Shown piece after piece: positions 1 through 9,644 of a stretch of DNA of 44,435 nucleotides. Positions within the stretch are counted from its first letter, which is position 1, and every line of letters begins with the position of its first letter. Both the position numbers and the translations under genes were made by a program. This DNA comes from an uncultured Uliginosibacterium sp. (lineage in GTDB: Bacteria; Pseudomonadota; Gammaproteobacteria; Burkholderiales; Rhodocyclaceae). The notes beneath the pieces were generated by a model. The model was given only the letters and a program-made list of their open reading frames with translations, was not told the DNA's origin and made no database searches. The DNA lies in the NCBI GenBank assembly GCA_945957295.1, contig CAMFLH010000008.1, forward strand, positions 1 to 44,435, given 5' to 3'.

Positions 1-773
1 CGTACCTCATAATTTCCGGGCCGATTCACATGCCCGGAGACCGAAAACAACTTCGTGCCGCCATTGTTCGGTTTTCCTAAGCCCAAGAACGCGTCGCCGC
101 CGTTATTGATGATGTAGGGAATCGACGCAAACGTCTCGGTGTTGTTGATCGTGGTCGGTTTACCGTAAAGACCGAAACTCGCAGGAAACGGGGGTTTGAA
201 TCGCGGTTGCCCCTTCTTTCCTTCGATCGACTCCAGCAGCGCGGTTTCTTCCCCACAGATGTACGCGCCATAACCATGGTGCGCAAACAAGTCAAAAGAG
301 AAAGACGACCCGAGAATGTTCTGGCCAAGAAAACCAGCCTTGCGAGCTTCGGCCAGTGCAGCCTCGAAACGCTCGTAGACTTCAAAGATCTCACCGTGGA
401 TGTAGTTATATCCGCGCTCGCAACCCATCGCGAAACCGGCAATGATCATTCCCTCAATGACCATGTGCGGGTTATAGCGAAGAAGATCACGGTCCTTGAA
501 GGTACCGGGCTCACCCTCATCCGAATTGCAACAAACATACTTCGCACCAGGAAACTGGCGCGGCATGAAACTCCATTTCAGGCCGGTTGGAAAACCAGCT
601 CCGCCTCGGCCACGGAGTGCAGACTTCTTTACTTCCGCGATGACAACATCTGGCGTAATGCCCTCACTGATAATCTTTTTCAGCGCAGCGTAGCCGCCGC
701 GCTTGACGTAATCAGCAAGGCTCCACGTATTGTCACCGTCGAGACCGGCGAGAAGGAACGCTTTTTCGCTCAT
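1..773 (-). CDS. nuoF: NADH-quinone oxidoreductase subunit F (partial, C-terminus beyond window)
   Basis: NuoF carries the NADH site, FMN and one 4Fe-4S cluster of respiratory complex I and takes electrons from NADH. Reading the minus strand from the ATG at 773 gives about 257 residues beginning [17 protein letters not shown] and running open off the window edge. It contains the FMN/NADH-binding glycine stretch [11 protein letters not shown] (residues about 54-64), [14 protein letters not shown] and [14 protein letters not shown], all family hallmarks. The Cys ligands of the 4Fe-4S cluster lie in the missing C-terminal part. Its ATG overlaps the nuoE stop in an ATGA arrangement, so translation is probably coupled. 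It is the last nuo gene visible; nuoG would be expected next, outside the window. Confidence 0.97.
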   Translation of the reverse strand, partial: MSEKAFLLAGLDGDNTWSLADYVKRGGYAALKKIISEGITPDVVIAEVKKSALRGRGGAGFPTGLKWSFMPRQFPGAKYVCCNSDEGEPGTFKDRDLLRYNPHMVIEGMIIAGFAMGCERGYNYIHGEIFEVYERFEAALAEARKAGFLGQNILGSSFSFDLFAHHGYGAYICGEETALLESIEGKKGQPRFKPPFPASFGLYGKPTTINNTETFASIPYIINNGGDAFLGLGKPNNGGTKLFSVSGHVNRPGNYEV

Positions 774-1246
774 TTGCGCAGCTCGCTGATGAGTTGGTCC
801 ATCTGCGTCTCCGTCATACGGCAGCACATCCGATGGTTATTCACAAGCAAAACAGGTGCGTCGCCACAAGCCCCCATGCATTCACCCTCTTTCAGAGTGA
901 ACTGACCATCCGGGGTTGTCTGATTGAATTCAATCCCAAGCTTATGCTTGAGATACTCCCCAGCATCCGCACCGCCCGACAGCGCACATGGCAAATTGGT
1001 ACAAACCGTGAGCTTGTACTTGCCGACCGGCTGGAGGTCGTACATGTTGTAGAAACTGGCAACCTCATATGCAGCCATTGCAGGCATATCAAGATAGCTC
1101 GCCACGAATTCGATCGTTTCTGCGGCAAGCCACCCTTTTTCCTGCTGAGCAATCCTCAAAGCCGCCATCACCGCAGACTGCTTCTGGTCAGCGGGATATT
1201 TCGCAACTTCCTGGTCAATCTTGCCTAGTGATTCCGAGTTCAACAT
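770..1246 (-). CDS. nuoE: NADH-quinone oxidoreductase subunit E
   Basis: NuoE is the 24-kDa thioredoxin-fold subunit of the complex I dehydrogenase module and holds a 2Fe-2S cluster (N1a). The 158-residue product has the four expected ligands: Cys82 and Cys87 in CTNLPC, and Cys123 and Cys127 in GECMGACGD. The length is normal for the family. An ATG at 1246 starts the gene, 36 bases after the nuoD stop. A second ATG a few bases upstream (in AGATGAAC) is in another frame and is not used. The stop overlaps the nuoF start by four bases. It belongs to the nuoABCDEF operon. Confidence 0.97.
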   Translation of the reverse strand: MLNSESLGKIDQEVAKYPADQKQSAVMAALRIAQQEKGWLAAETIEFVASYLDMPAMAAYEVASFYNMYDLQPVGKYKLTVCTNLPCALSGGADAGEYLKHKLGIEFNQTTPDGQFTLKEGECMGACGDAPVLLVNNHRMCCRMTETQMDQLISELRK

Positions 1247-1282
1247 GACTCGTTCATCTCTCTTCTGAACGTCGGACTACAG

Positions 1283-2536
1283 TTAACGGTCGATCTCGCC
1301 AAACACGATATCCATCGTGCCAATAATCGCGACAACGTCCGCAATCATGTGCCCACGGGCAATAGCATCCATTGCGGCCAAATGCGCAAACCCCGGAGCG
1401 CGAAGCTTCACGCGATACGGCTTGTTTGCACCGTCCGAGATTGCATACACCCCAAACTCACCCTTGGGATGCTCCACGGCGGCATACGCCTCGCCTTCCG
1501 GAACATGCATACCTTCGGTGAAGAGCTTAAAGTGATGGATCAACTCTTCCATGCTCTCCTTCATCGCTGCACGAGAAGGAGGTGCAACCTTGTGGTTATC
1601 GCAGATAACCGGTCCAGGGTTACTGCGGAGCCAGTCAATACACTGCCGAATGATTCGGTTGGACTGCCGCATCTCTTCCATTCGCACGAGATAGCGGTCG
1701 TAACAGTCCCCGTTTACGCCAACCGGCACATCAAAATCAACGCGGTCGTAAACCTCATAAGGCTGCTTCTTACGTAGATCCCACTCCACGCCCGATCCGC
1801 GAAGCATCGCGCCGGTGAAGCCGTAGGCAAGTGCCTCTTCTGGAGAAACAACACCGATCCCAACCGTGCGCTGCTTCCAGATCCGGTTATCGGTCAGTAA
1901 GGTCTCATATTCATCGATATATGCTGGAAAACGTCGCGTGAAATTGTCCAAAAAATCGAGCAAGGAACCCTGACGAGCTTCGTTCAGTTGTGCGACTGTC
2001 GCAGCATTGCGGTACTTCGACACCTCGTACTTCGGCATCTGATCCGGCAAGTCACGATAGACACCACCGGGTCGATAATAGGCCGCATGCATCCGCGCAC
2101 CTGAGACCGCCTCGTAGGCATCCATCAGATCTTCACGCTCGCGGAACGTGTAGAGAACCATTGTCATCGCGCCGATATCCAGCGCGTGGGTGCCGATATT
2201 CAGAAGGTGGTTCAAAATACGTGTGATTTCATCAAACATCACACGGATATACTGCGCGCGCAACGGAACTTCCAAACCAAGCAACCGCTCGATCGACATG
2301 CAATAGGCGTGCTCATTGCACATCATCGAAACATAATCCAGTCGATCCATGTACGGAACGGACTGAATCCAAGTGCGGGTCTCGGCGAGCTTTTCAGTGC
2401 CGCGATGCAACAAACCGATATGCGGATCGGCACGCTCAACAACCTCGCCATCCAGTTCAAGCACAAGGCGCAAAACGCCGTGAGCGGCGGGGTGCTGCGG
2501 CCCGAAATTGATTGTGTAATTGCGGATTTCAGCCAT
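1283..2536 (-). CDS. nuoD: NADH-quinone oxidoreductase subunit D (49-kDa subunit)
   Basis: NuoD forms the quinone-binding pocket of complex I together with NuoB at the membrane-arm junction. The product is 417 residues and starts [20 protein letters not shown]. The GPQHPAAHG loop at residues 12-20 lines the quinone cavity, and the protein ends [10 protein letters not shown] as usual for the family. The frame is open two codons further to a TTG at 2542, but the ATG at 2536 matches the family start. This start lies 8 bases inside the end of nuoC, which points to translational coupling. No residue looks abnormal. Confidence 0.97.
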   Translation of the reverse strand: MAEIRNYTINFGPQHPAAHGVLRLVLELDGEVVERADPHIGLLHRGTEKLAETRTWIQSVPYMDRLDYVSMMCNEHAYCMSIERLLGLEVPLRAQYIRVMFDEITRILNHLLNIGTHALDIGAMTMVLYTFREREDLMDAYEAVSGARMHAAYYRPGGVYRDLPDQMPKYEVSKYRNAATVAQLNEARQGSLLDFLDNFTRRFPAYIDEYETLLTDNRIWKQRTVGIGVVSPEEALAYGFTGAMLRGSGVEWDLRKKQPYEVYDRVDFDVPVGVNGDCYDRYLVRMEEMRQSNRIIRQCIDWLRSNPGPVICDNHKVAPPSRAAMKESMEELIHHFKLFTEGMHVPEGEAYAAVEHPKGEFGVYAISDGANKPYRVKLRAPGFAHLAAMDAIARGHMIADVVAIIGTMDIVFGEIDR

Positions 2537-3134
2537 GCCCAACCTGCCCGTAGTTTTCTTCGCGAACGATTCGTGGCGTCACTTCGCGCGGCTCAATCGT
2601 CACCGGCTGATAGACCACACGCCCTTGTTCGGCGTCGTAACGCATTTCCACGAATCCTGAAATCGGGAAATCTTTGCGGAACGGGTGACCGACAAACCCA
2701 TAGTCGGTCAGGATGCGGCGCAGGTCTGGATGACCATCAAACATCAGACCAAAAAGATCGAACGCTTCACGCTCGAACCAGTTGGCGCTTGGCCACACAC
2801 CTACCACCGACGCAACCACCGGAAACTCCGCCGACTCTGCGAACACTCGCAAACGCAGGCGCCAGTTGTTACGCACGGATAGCAAATGAGCAACGCTGGC
2901 AAACCGAGCAACAGAGGACGCGCGCGTCGAATGCGTAGCGTAATCAACGCCGCACAAATCAATCAGCTGCTCAAATCCGAGATCGGGGGTGTCCCGCAAC
3001 GCAAACGCCACGGCAAGGTAGTCTTTGGCGGCAACCTCGATCGTCACCTCGCCGCGCTCGCAGACGAGCGTCTGGATCTGCGCCCCAAGGACAGCACGCA
3101 GCGTATCCTGCAGTTTTTCGAGCTTTGCACTCAT
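2529..3134 (-). CDS. nuoC: NADH-quinone oxidoreductase subunit C (30-kDa subunit)
   Basis: NuoC is a hydrophilic complex I subunit in the connecting module with NuoB and NuoD. From the ATG at 3134 the product is 201 residues, [17 protein letters not shown] onward. It carries the family signature ERE-x-FDLFG followed by [23 protein letters not shown]. The frame stays open upstream to a TTG at 3233, but that part overlaps nuoB and has no family similarity, so I used the ATG, 14 bases after the nuoB stop. It is a separate nuoC here, not the nuoCD fusion seen in enterobacteria. Confidence 0.96.
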   Translation of the reverse strand: MSAKLEKLQDTLRAVLGAQIQTLVCERGEVTIEVAAKDYLAVAFALRDTPDLGFEQLIDLCGVDYATHSTRASSVARFASVAHLLSVRNNWRLRLRVFAESAEFPVVASVVGVWPSANWFEREAFDLFGLMFDGHPDLRRILTDYGFVGHPFRKDFPISGFVEMRYDAEQGRVVYQPVTIEPREVTPRIVREENYGQVGHG

Positions 3135-3148
3135 GAGGGCTCTTTGCC

Positions 3149-3625
3149 TTATCGAGCGATCGTATTGGTTCTCTTGATCTTGTTCTGCAGCTGGATGATT
3201 CCATACAGCAGCGCCTCCGCCGTCGGCGGACAACCAGGCACATAGACGTCTACCGGAACAATACGATCACATCCACGGACAACCGAATAGGAGTAGTGAT
3301 AGTAGCCGCCGCCGTTCGCACAGGAACCCATTGAGATTACCCAGCGCGGTTCAGCCATCTGGTCATAGACCTTGCGAAGAGCCGGAGCCATCTTATTGCA
3401 TAGCGTACCAGCTACGATCATGACATCAGACTGGCGAGGGCTTGGCCGAAAAACAACTCCAAAACGATCCAGGTCGTAACGGGAACAACCTGCGTGGATC
3501 ATTTCAACCGCACAGCAAGCCAAGCCGAACGTCATCGGCCACAACGAACCCGTTCGCGTCCAATTCAGAACGCTATCCAGAGTCGTCGTAACAAAACCTT
3601 CGCGGAATACACCCTCAACACTCAT
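3149..3625 (-). CDS. nuoB: NADH-quinone oxidoreductase subunit B
   Basis: NuoB holds the terminal 4Fe-4S cluster N2 that passes electrons to quinone. The 158-residue product begins [17 protein letters not shown]. The N2 ligands are visible: the adjacent pair Cys37-Cys38 in GLACCAVEM, Cys102 in GSCANGGGY, and Cys132 in VPGCPP. An open frame reaches a TTG four codons further up (3637). I chose the ATG at 3625 because a GGGGG ribosome-binding stretch sits at the right distance and the family starts there. The spacing to nuoA is 39 bases, consistent with one operon. Confidence 0.97.
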   Translation of the reverse strand: MSVEGVFREGFVTTTLDSVLNWTRTGSLWPMTFGLACCAVEMIHAGCSRYDLDRFGVVFRPSPRQSDVMIVAGTLCNKMAPALRKVYDQMAEPRWVISMGSCANGGGYYHYSYSVVRGCDRIVPVDVYVPGCPPTAEALLYGIIQLQNKIKRTNTIAR

Positions 3626-3664
3626 TGCGTCCCCCAACGCCCCGCATCGCAGCGAAACGTACGG

Positions 3665-4039
3665 TTATTCCCAGTCCAGCGCGCCGCGCTTGCGCACGTA
3701 GATATAGCCCACAATCAGGACACCCAAGAACACGAGCATCTCGAAGAAGCCAAATAGACGAATCGACTCGTTGCCAGCAATTTCCTTGAGAATTGACGCC
3801 CAAGGAATCAGAAAGGCAACCTCGATATCAAAGAGAATGAAAAGAATTGCAATCAGGTAATAGCGCACATCGAACTTGATGCGCGCATCCTCGAACGCCT
3901 CGAAACCGCACTCATACGGAGATAGCTTTTCGGGCTCGGGATTGTGGCGCCCAAGAATGCGCCCAGCGAGCAGCATGATGCCGCCTACCGCAATACCGAC
4001 AAGGATGAAAATCAATACCGGGAAATAGTTCTCGAGCAT
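3665..4039 (-). CDS. nuoA: NADH-quinone oxidoreductase subunit A
   Basis: NuoA is a small membrane subunit at the junction of the complex I arms. The 124-residue product has three predicted membrane helices (about 6-27, 61-82 and 95-115). The conserved loop [20 protein letters not shown] precedes helix two, and acidic residues sit in FDIEVAF inside that helix. It is the first gene of the nuo operon. No good Shine-Dalgarno sequence is visible before the ATG (upstream bases CGACTCTACGATC). An intrinsic terminator ends only about 32 bases upstream, so transcription must depend on read-through or on a promoter within or above the tRNA-Leu. Confidence 0.96.
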   Translation of the reverse strand: MLENYFPVLIFILVGIAVGGIMLLAGRILGRHNPEPEKLSPYECGFEAFEDARIKFDVRYYLIAILFILFDIEVAFLIPWASILKEIAGNESIRLFGFFEMLVFLGVLIVGYIYVRKRGALDWE

Positions 4040-4070
4040 GATCGTAGAGTCGGGAATTGCATCAGATGGA

Positions 4071-4097
4071 AAAACGCCCGCTTACGCGGGCGTTTCG
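4071..4097 (-). terminator. Intrinsic terminator between tRNA-Leu and nuoA
   Basis: On the minus strand the transcript would fold ACGCCCGC-GTAA-GCGGGCGT and run into five U residues. It lies directly after the tRNA-Leu 3' end and about 32 bases before the nuoA ATG. It probably ends the tRNA precursor; how far the polymerase reads through into nuo cannot be told from sequence. Confidence 0.85.
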
Positions 4098-4103
4098 AAT
4101 TAT

Positions 4104-4188
4104 TGGTGCCGACGGTGAGACTCGAACTCACACGGCTTGCGCCACCACCCCCTCAAGATGGCGTGTCTACCAATTTCACCACGTCGGC
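4104..4188 (-). tRNA. tRNA-Leu (anticodon GAG)
   Basis: An 85-base tRNA on the minus strand with an encoded CCA end. The acceptor arms GCCGACG and CGTCGGC pair perfectly, followed by discriminator A and CCA. The anticodon stem CCATC/GGTGG encloses the loop TTGAGGG, giving anticodon GAG (plus-strand 4152-4154), which reads CUC and CUU. A long variable arm marks it as class II, and the T loop reads GTTCGAGTC. The order secG, tRNA-Leu, nuoA is common in Betaproteobacteria. It has its own promoter at 4208-4236 and terminator at 4071-4097. Confidence 0.97.
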
Positions 4189-4207
4189 ACGCTTACAACA
4201 GAAAAGA

Positions 4208-4236
4208 ATTATATATAAACAATACCGCTTTGCCAA
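4208..4236 (-). promoter_or_regulatory. Sigma-70 promoter for tRNA-Leu
   Basis: On the minus strand TTGGCA (4231-4236) and a perfect TATAAT (4208-4213) are separated by exactly 17 bases. The predicted transcription start near 4201 leaves a leader of about 12 bases before the tRNA 5' end at 4188. The -35 box starts 9 bases after the secG stop. This is the best promoter match in the window. Confidence 0.85.
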
Positions 4237-4244
4237 GAATTTCT

Positions 4245-4598
4245 TTACTTCGGAATCTCTTGAGCGGCGCCCGGGGCGCTATCCGTCTTGGCCGGCGCAG
4301 CCGGCTGAGATTGAACAACAGGCGCACCTTCCATGACACTCTTCGTCGGACCTGCTCGGTGGCTCGCCAAGTACGTCAAGGCAAGGCTCGTAACAAAGAA
4401 GACCGTAGCCAAAACCGCAGTCGTTCGACTAAGAAAGTTAGCCGACCCCGAAGCACCGAAGAGGCTACCAGATGCGCCACCACCGAACGAGGCACCCATG
4501 TCAGCACCCTTGCCGTGCTGAACCAACACCAAGCCGATTACCGCAACGCCCACCAAGACATGAACCGTCAGGACAAGGCCAAAGAAAATGCCGCTCAC
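4245..4598 (-). CDS. secG: Preprotein translocase subunit SecG
   Basis: SecG is the small accessory subunit of the SecYEG protein-export channel in the inner membrane. The 117-residue product has two predicted helices (about 3-25 and 58-78) around the conserved loop [16 protein letters not shown] Pro/Ala-rich tail follows (residues about 88-117), as is common in Betaproteobacteria. The start is a GTG at 4598 with GGGG a few bases upstream; no in-frame ATG exists before residue 34. The upstream neighbour is glmM. The tpiA gene often found just before secG is not present. Confidence 0.94.
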   Translation of the reverse strand: MSGIFFGLVLTVHVLVGVAVIGLVLVQHGKGADMGASFGGGASGSLFGASGSANFLSRTTAVLATVFFVTSLALTYLASHRAGPTKSVMEGAPVVQSQPAAPAKTDSAPGAAQEIPK

Positions 4599-4715
4599 GC
4601 GCTACCCCAGTCTAAATACTACAAAACCCAGCAGTTTAGTCGAGCGCGGCTGCGCCCACAAGTGAGACGGCCGGCAGATGTAAGCCGCTTCCGCATCGCC
4701 CGCCGCATTCAACGC

Positions 4716-6071
4716 TTATTCCAATGCCTGACGTACCGTGGCGGCCAACTGTTGCACCACTTCGTCAACCAGTGCAGCATCTTCGCCCTCGACCATGACT
4801 CGCAGAAGCGGCTCAGTCCCCGATGCGCGCAGCAGCACGCGACCACGTTGTCCGAGCACTGCTTCGGCCGACGCAACTGCATCCTGAATGGTTCGGTCGG
4901 ACTTCCAGTCAAAACCTCCAACAGTACGCACATTCACGAGGCGCTGAGGATAGAAAGTGAGAGCCTGACAGGCGTCGGCTAGCGATTCATTGGCATCGCG
5001 CAATGCCGCCAGTACCTGCAAGGCGGCAATGATTCCATCCCCTGTGGAATGGCGATCAAGACAAATAATGTGGCCAGAATTTTCTCCACCCAACTTCCAG
5101 CCGCGCTGTTCGAGCAGTTCCAGCACGTAGCGATCCCCGACTTTCGCCCGAACAAACTCCACCCCAAGCGCTTCGATTGCACGCTGAAAACCAAGATTGC
5201 TCATCAACGTACCGACCACGCCGGGAAGGCGATTGAGCGCCTTCTGCCTTCGGGCGATCACGTAGATCAGCATGTCGCCGTCGTAAATGCGGCCGTAGCG
5301 ATCGACCATCATCAGCCGATCGCCGTCACCATCAAGTGATATGCCGATGTCGGCGCCCTGCGCAAGCGTGAAGGCTCGAATCGACTCGGGCACCGTGGCA
5401 CCAACCTGGTCGTTGATGTTGAAGCCGTTCGGCTCTTTGCCAATCGCGACCACTTCCGCGCCCAGCTCGTGAAACACCCTCGGCGCGATGTGGTAAGCAG
5501 CGCCGTTCGCACAGTCCACTGCAATCTTCAAGCCTCGCAGATCCAGGTCGTTCGGAAACGTACTCTTGCAGAACTCAATATAGCGACCCGCTGCGTCATC
5601 AATACGCCGAGCGCGCCCCATCGCAGATGAGTCAGCACAACCAATCGGCTGATCCAACCGCTCTTCGATCGCGGCCTCGGTCGCGTCTGGGAGTTTGGCA
5701 CCTCGTGCGGAGAAGAACTTAATCCCGTTGTCGTAGTACGGGTTATGAGAGGCGGAAATCACAACTCCAGCATCGAGCCGAAGTGCGCGCGTCAGGTAGG
5801 CCACGGCTGGCGTTGGAATCGGCCCCGCAAGTACTACATCAACGCCGGCAGCAGCAAAGCCAGCCTCAAGCGCGGCTTCAAGCATGTAGCCTGACACACG
5901 AGTGTCTTTGCCTATCAGGACCGTCGGGCGCTCATGTCCGCGAGTTCCCTGCTGCTCCGCACACAAGGTACGGCCGGCCGCGTATCCCAAGCGCATGACA
6001 AAGTCCGGCGTGATCGGCGCATTTCCCACTCTCCCGCGAACCCCGTCCGTCCCGAAATACTTTCGTGCCAT
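4716..6071 (-). CDS. glmM: Phosphoglucosamine mutase
   Basis: GlmM converts glucosamine-6-phosphate to glucosamine-1-phosphate, the second step toward UDP-GlcNAc for peptidoglycan and lipopolysaccharide. The 451-residue product has the phosphoserine loop ISASHNP with catalytic Ser108 and the Mg site DGDGDR (Asp247, Asp249, Asp251). It also has the sugar-binding GGENSGHI and the phosphate-binding [14 protein letters not shown] near the C-terminus. The length matches the family. The ATG at 6071 follows a GGAG ribosome site. It lies 42 bases after folP, so ftsH-folP-glmM probably form a cluster, as in many proteobacteria. No clear terminator follows it. Confidence 0.97.
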   Translation of the reverse strand: MARKYFGTDGVRGRVGNAPITPDFVMRLGYAAGRTLCAEQQGTRGHERPTVLIGKDTRVSGYMLEAALEAGFAAAGVDVVLAGPIPTPAVAYLTRALRLDAGVVISASHNPYYDNGIKFFSARGAKLPDATEAAIEERLDQPIGCADSSAMGRARRIDDAAGRYIEFCKSTFPNDLDLRGLKIAVDCANGAAYHIAPRVFHELGAEVVAIGKEPNGFNINDQVGATVPESIRAFTLAQGADIGISLDGDGDRLMMVDRYGRIYDGDMLIYVIARRQKALNRLPGVVGTLMSNLGFQRAIEALGVEFVRAKVGDRYVLELLEQRGWKLGGENSGHIICLDRHSTGDGIIAALQVLAALRDANESLADACQALTFYPQRLVNVRTVGGFDWKSDRTIQDAVASAEAVLGQRGRVLLRASGTEPLLRVMVEGEDAALVDEVVQQLAATVRQALE

Positions 6072-6113
6072 TGTTGTCTCCGAATTTGTTGTAGGTGGGG
6101 ATTGCCGCGCGCG

Positions 6114-6947
6114 CTATAGCGTCTCGCCTATCCCGAGTTCGCGCCAAACTTTCAAGCCAGCAACGGTTTCAACGACATCATGTACGCGCAGAATTGCGGC
6201 GCCACGAGCAGCTGCCGCGATGGCAGCGACAACACTGGGCGCCATCCGCCGATCAACTGACAGACCGGTCATCTGTCCAAGCATCGTTTTTCGCGACACC
6301 CCGACCAGAACCGGCGCCAATTTCCCAAATACCGGTAGCGCCCGGAAAAGCTCTCGATTGTGATCCAGCGTCTTGCCAAATCCAAACCCGGGATCTACCA
6401 ACATGCGATTTCGATCAATGCCGGCGCGCTCAAGCACCTCAAGACGGGCTTGCAAGAATGCGCTCACCTCGGCACCCACGTTTGCATAGCAGGGCGAGAC
6501 CTGCATACTTCGCGGCACCCCTTGCATGTGCATGACACATACCGCGCAATTGGAATCCGCAACTACGTCCACCGCCCCGGGCTCGCGGAGCGCGTTGACG
6601 TCGTTGATCATGGATGCGCCGGCGCTGATCGCAGCCTGCATAACCTGCGGCTTGACAGTATCCACCGAGATCGGACACCCCAACGCCGCCAATGCCTCTA
6701 CCGTGGGTATAACACGGCGGAGTTCCTCTTCCAACGAGACACCAGAGGAACCGGGACGGGATGACTCGCCGCCGATGTCGAGCAGGTCGGCACCGACATC
6801 AATCGCTCGTTTAGCCCTGTCGATGACCGCATCGAGTTGCCCGGCAAGTCCGTCACCACTGAACGAATCGGGGGTTGTATTGATGATCGCCATGACCAGC
6901 GGGCGCCCGACCGGCAAACAATAGTCGCCTAAACAGATTGAAGTCAT
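6114..6947 (-). CDS. folP: Dihydropteroate synthase
   Basis: FolP joins p-aminobenzoate to dihydropterin pyrophosphate in folate synthesis and is the sulfonamide target. The 277-residue TIM-barrel protein has all signature loops: INTTPDSFS (22-30), DIGGESSRPG (57-66), SVDTVKP, INDVNAL, DPGFGFGKT, VGVSRKTML and a late RVHDV. The motif usually read as DSFSDGG is DSFSGDG here. The ATG at 6947 gives about 18 residues before the first loop, as in relatives. The oddity is upstream: the ATG follows a pyrimidine run (CTTTTCTTTTCTT) with no Shine-Dalgarno, and this run is the U-tract of the ftsH terminator. Confidence 0.95.
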   Translation of the reverse strand: MTSICLGDYCLPVGRPLVMAIINTTPDSFSGDGLAGQLDAVIDRAKRAIDVGADLLDIGGESSRPGSSGVSLEEELRRVIPTVEALAALGCPISVDTVKPQVMQAAISAGASMINDVNALREPGAVDVVADSNCAVCVMHMQGVPRSMQVSPCYANVGAEVSAFLQARLEVLERAGIDRNRMLVDPGFGFGKTLDHNRELFRALPVFGKLAPVLVGVSRKTMLGQMTGLSVDRRMAPSVVAAIAAAARGAAILRVHDVVETVAGLKVWRELGIGETL

Positions 6948-6950
6948 AAG

Positions 6951-6978
6951 AAAAGAAAAGGCCGGCTTAGCCGGCCTT
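6951..6978 (-). terminator. Intrinsic terminator after ftsH, abutting folP
   Basis: On the minus strand the stem AAGGCCGGC-TAA-GCCGGCCTT (6958-6978) is followed by TTCTTTTC. It lies 17 bases after the ftsH stop and ends only a few bases before the folP ATG, so folP expression needs read-through or very unusual initiation. Confidence 0.8.
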
Positions 6979-6995
6979 GGATCGATGCATTTATA

Positions 6996-8882
6996 TCAGG
7001 CGGGCGCCGTCGCGCTAGGCGTGGTATCTGCCGGCCCGTCTGAAACCGACGACTTCGGCTGTCCGCTCGCATGAGGCGGGCGAGGCGGACGGCCAGCCAT
7101 GATATCCGCGATCTGATCGGCATCAATCGTCTCCCACTCGAGAAGCGCCGCAGTCATCGCCTCGACCTTGTCACGGTTGTCCTCAAGGATCTTCCGCGCG
7201 AGGGCGTATTGCTCGTCGACGATCCGCCGGATTTCAGTATCCACCTTCTGCAGCGTCGCTTCCGAAAGGTTCTTGTGGGTCGTGATCGAGCGCCCCAGAA
7301 ATACCTCTCCCTCATTCTCGGCATATACCATCGGCCCGAGCGCTTCCGACATGCCGTAGCGGGTAACCATGTCTCGGGCAATGCTGGTTGCGCGCTCGAA
7401 GTCATTCGATGCGCCCGTAGACACGTTACCGACAAAAATCTCCTCAGCCACACGGCCACCAAAGAGCATGCAGATCTGCGCCAGCATCTGGTCTTGGTAG
7501 AGGCTGAAGCGATCCATCTCAGGCAGCGACCAAGTCACGCCCAAAGCCCGTCCGCGAGGAATCACCGTTACTTTGTGCACGGGATCGCAGCCCGGGAGCA
7601 CCGACCCGATGATCGCGTGACCGGACTCGTGATAGGCGGTCTTCTTCTTTTCTTCCGGCAGGATCACCATGGATTTGCGCTCGGCGCCCATGAAGATCTT
7701 GTCTTTCGCTCGCTCGAAATCGTCCATGTCAACGAGACGCTTGTTCGCCCGCGCGGCAAACAACGCAGCCTCGTTCACGAGATTCGCGAGATCCGCTCCG
7801 GACATACCTGGCGTACCGCGAGCGAGGATATTCGCGTCGACATCGGGGGACACCGGCACCTTGCGCATGTGCACCTTGATGATCTGCTCGCGGCCGCGGA
7901 TGTCCGGTAGCGGCACCACCACCTGACGGTCGAAACGGCCGGGGCGCAGCAGGGCCGGGTCCAGAACATCAGGGCGGTTCGTCGCGGCGATCACAATCAC
8001 GCCGGTCTGGCCTTCGAAACCATCCATCTCGACGAGCAGCTGGTTCAAGGTCTGCTCGCGCTCATCGTTGCCACCACCGAGACCGGCGCCGCGCTGACGG
8101 CCGACCGCGTCAATTTCGTCAATGAAAACAATGCATGGAGCTTGCTTCTTCGCGTTCTCGAACATGTCGCGAACGCGAGCGGCGCCGACACCGACGAACA
8201 TCTCGACGAAGTCGGAGCCCGAAATCGAGAAGAACGGAACCTTTGCCTCACCAGCGATTGCCTTGGCGAGGAGCGTCTTGCCGGTACCGGGCGAGCCCAC
8301 CATGAGGACGCCTTTTGGAATGCGGCCACCGAGCTTCTGGAACTTCGAGGGATCACGCAGGAAGTCGACCAGTTCGGCCACCTCCTCTTTCGCCTCGTCG
8401 CAACCGGCGACATCCGCAAACGTAATCGAATTGGTGGATTCGTCCAGCATTCGCGCTCGGCTCTTACCGAACGAGAACGCCCCGCCACGGCCACCGCCCT
8501 GCATCTGACGCATGAAGAAAATCCACACACCAATCAGAAGCAACATCGGGAACCAGGAGACGAAGATACTCATCAGCAGCGATTGCTCTTCTTCAGGTTT
8601 GGCAGTGATCTTCACGCCATAACGCATCAGATCGCTGACCATCCAAAGGTCTTGGGTGCCCGGCGTAAATACGGTGATCTGCTTGTTGTCCTGGGTCGTC
8701 GCGCGCAGCGTGCGGCCTTCAATGGTGACCTTCGCAATCCGCCCCTGCTTGGCCTCCTCCATGAACTGGGAGTACTCCATCTGGCTTTGCGCGGTCTGCC
8801 GGCTGTTGAACTGGTTGAACACGGTCATTAGCACGATGCCGATGACCAACCAGATCGCTAGATTCTTGAAAAGATTGTTCAA
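6996..8882 (-). CDS. ftsH: ATP-dependent zinc metalloprotease FtsH
   Basis: FtsH is the essential inner-membrane AAA+ protease that degrades regulators such as RpoH and LpxC and misassembled membrane proteins. The 628-residue product has two membrane helices (about 5-22 and 104-124) around a periplasmic part. Then come Walker A GSPGTGKT (196-203), Walker B IVFIDEID (251-258), the second region of homology [19 protein letters not shown], and the zinc site HESGH (418-422). It ends in a Pro/Ser/Ala-rich tail. The start is a TTG at 8882, since [15 protein letters not shown] is the family N-terminus and AGAAGGA sits seven bases before it. It is followed by its own terminator. Confidence 0.97.
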   Translation of the reverse strand: MNNLFKNLAIWLVIGIVLMTVFNQFNSRQTAQSQMEYSQFMEEAKQGRIAKVTIEGRTLRATTQDNKQITVFTPGTQDLWMVSDLMRYGVKITAKPEEEQSLLMSIFVSWFPMLLLIGVWIFFMRQMQGGGRGGAFSFGKSRARMLDESTNSITFADVAGCDEAKEEVAELVDFLRDPSKFQKLGGRIPKGVLMVGSPGTGKTLLAKAIAGEAKVPFFSISGSDFVEMFVGVGAARVRDMFENAKKQAPCIVFIDEIDAVGRQRGAGLGGGNDEREQTLNQLLVEMDGFEGQTGVIVIAATNRPDVLDPALLRPGRFDRQVVVPLPDIRGREQIIKVHMRKVPVSPDVDANILARGTPGMSGADLANLVNEAALFAARANKRLVDMDDFERAKDKIFMGAERKSMVILPEEKKKTAYHESGHAIIGSVLPGCDPVHKVTVIPRGRALGVTWSLPEMDRFSLYQDQMLAQICMLFGGRVAEEIFVGNVSTGASNDFERATSIARDMVTRYGMSEALGPMVYAENEGEVFLGRSITTHKNLSEATLQKVDTEIRRIVDEQYALARKILEDNRDKVEAMTAALLEWETIDADQIADIMAGRPPRPPHASGQPKSSVSDGPADTTPSATAPA

Positions 8883-8934
8883 GTCGCTTCCTTCTCAGGC
8901 CCGAACGGGGCCGCTCCCCACAATAGACCAAACC

Positions 8935-8964
8935 ATTCTATGACCGTTCAACAATCGGCGCCAA
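8935..8964 (-). promoter_or_regulatory. Possible sigma-70 promoter for ftsH
   Basis: Minus strand TTGGCG (8959-8964) and TAGAAT (8935-8940) are spaced 18 bases, about 53 bases before the ftsH TTG. Matches are 4/6 and 5/6. I saw no clear sigma-32 promoter, although ftsH is a heat-shock gene in E. coli. Confidence 0.35.
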
Positions 8965-8988
8965 CGCCGCCCATGCCAGATCGTGCAA

Positions 8989-9609
8989 TCAGGGACGCTT
9001 GGTCAGACCTAGCAAATACACTTCCGAACTGCGATCACGCGACGCAGAGGGCTTGCGGACCTGCACTTGCGAAAACACGCGCCCCATCGCCTTGCGGTAC
9101 TCGTCGAAGCCAGAACCCTGAAAAACCTTGACCAACATGTTGCCGCCTGCCACCAAGTGGCGCTCAGCGAAATCCAGCGCAAGCTCGCAGAGATAAACGG
9201 AACGTCCTTGGTCGATCGTTGCAATACCCGAGATATTGGGGGCCATGTCGGAAAGCACAAGGTCCACGCTCCGACCGTCAAGGCGGCGGACGAGTTCATC
9301 TAGTATCGCCTCTTCGGTGAAGTCGCCCTGAATGAAGTCAACACCATTGATCGGCTCGAACTCCAGAAGATCGAGCGCGATCACGGCGCCGCCAGGCAAT
9401 ACCTTGCGCGCAACAACTTGCGTCCAACTGCCGGGCGCGGCGCCGAGTTCAACGACGACCTGTCCGCGAGACAGCAAACGGTCTTTCTGGTCGATCTCCG
9501 TCAGTTTGAACGCCGCCCGGGAACGGAAGCCTTCGGCCTTGGCGCGCTGCACCCAAGGGTCGTTGACATGCTCCTGCATCCATTGTTTGCTGGTCTTGGT
9601 CCGCTTCAT
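8989..9609 (-). CDS. rlmE: 23S rRNA (uridine-2'-O)-methyltransferase RlmE
   Basis: RlmE (FtsJ/RrmJ) methylates the 2'-OH of U2552 (E. coli numbering) in 23S rRNA using S-adenosylmethionine, late in 50S assembly. From the ATG at 9609 the product is 206 residues. It has the SAM-binding [14 protein letters not shown] and the catalytic K-D-K-E set at Lys35, Asp121 (SDMAPN), Lys161 (LVKVFQG) and Glu196 (SSEVYLL). The frame is open upstream to 9654, but that would overlap the divergent yhbY and the family starts at [10 protein letters not shown]. The ftsH gene follows after about 106 bases; the two are adjacent in E. coli too. Confidence 0.96.
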   Translation of the reverse strand: MKRTKTSKQWMQEHVNDPWVQRAKAEGFRSRAAFKLTEIDQKDRLLSRGQVVVELGAAPGSWTQVVARKVLPGGAVIALDLLEFEPINGVDFIQGDFTEEAILDELVRRLDGRSVDLVLSDMAPNISGIATIDQGRSVYLCELALDFAERHLVAGGNMLVKVFQGSGFDEYRKAMGRVFSQVQVRKPSASRDRSSEVYLLGLTKRP

Positions 9610-9644
9610 CGCACTAAAATGCAGGTTTGCACTAGAAATTCCAC

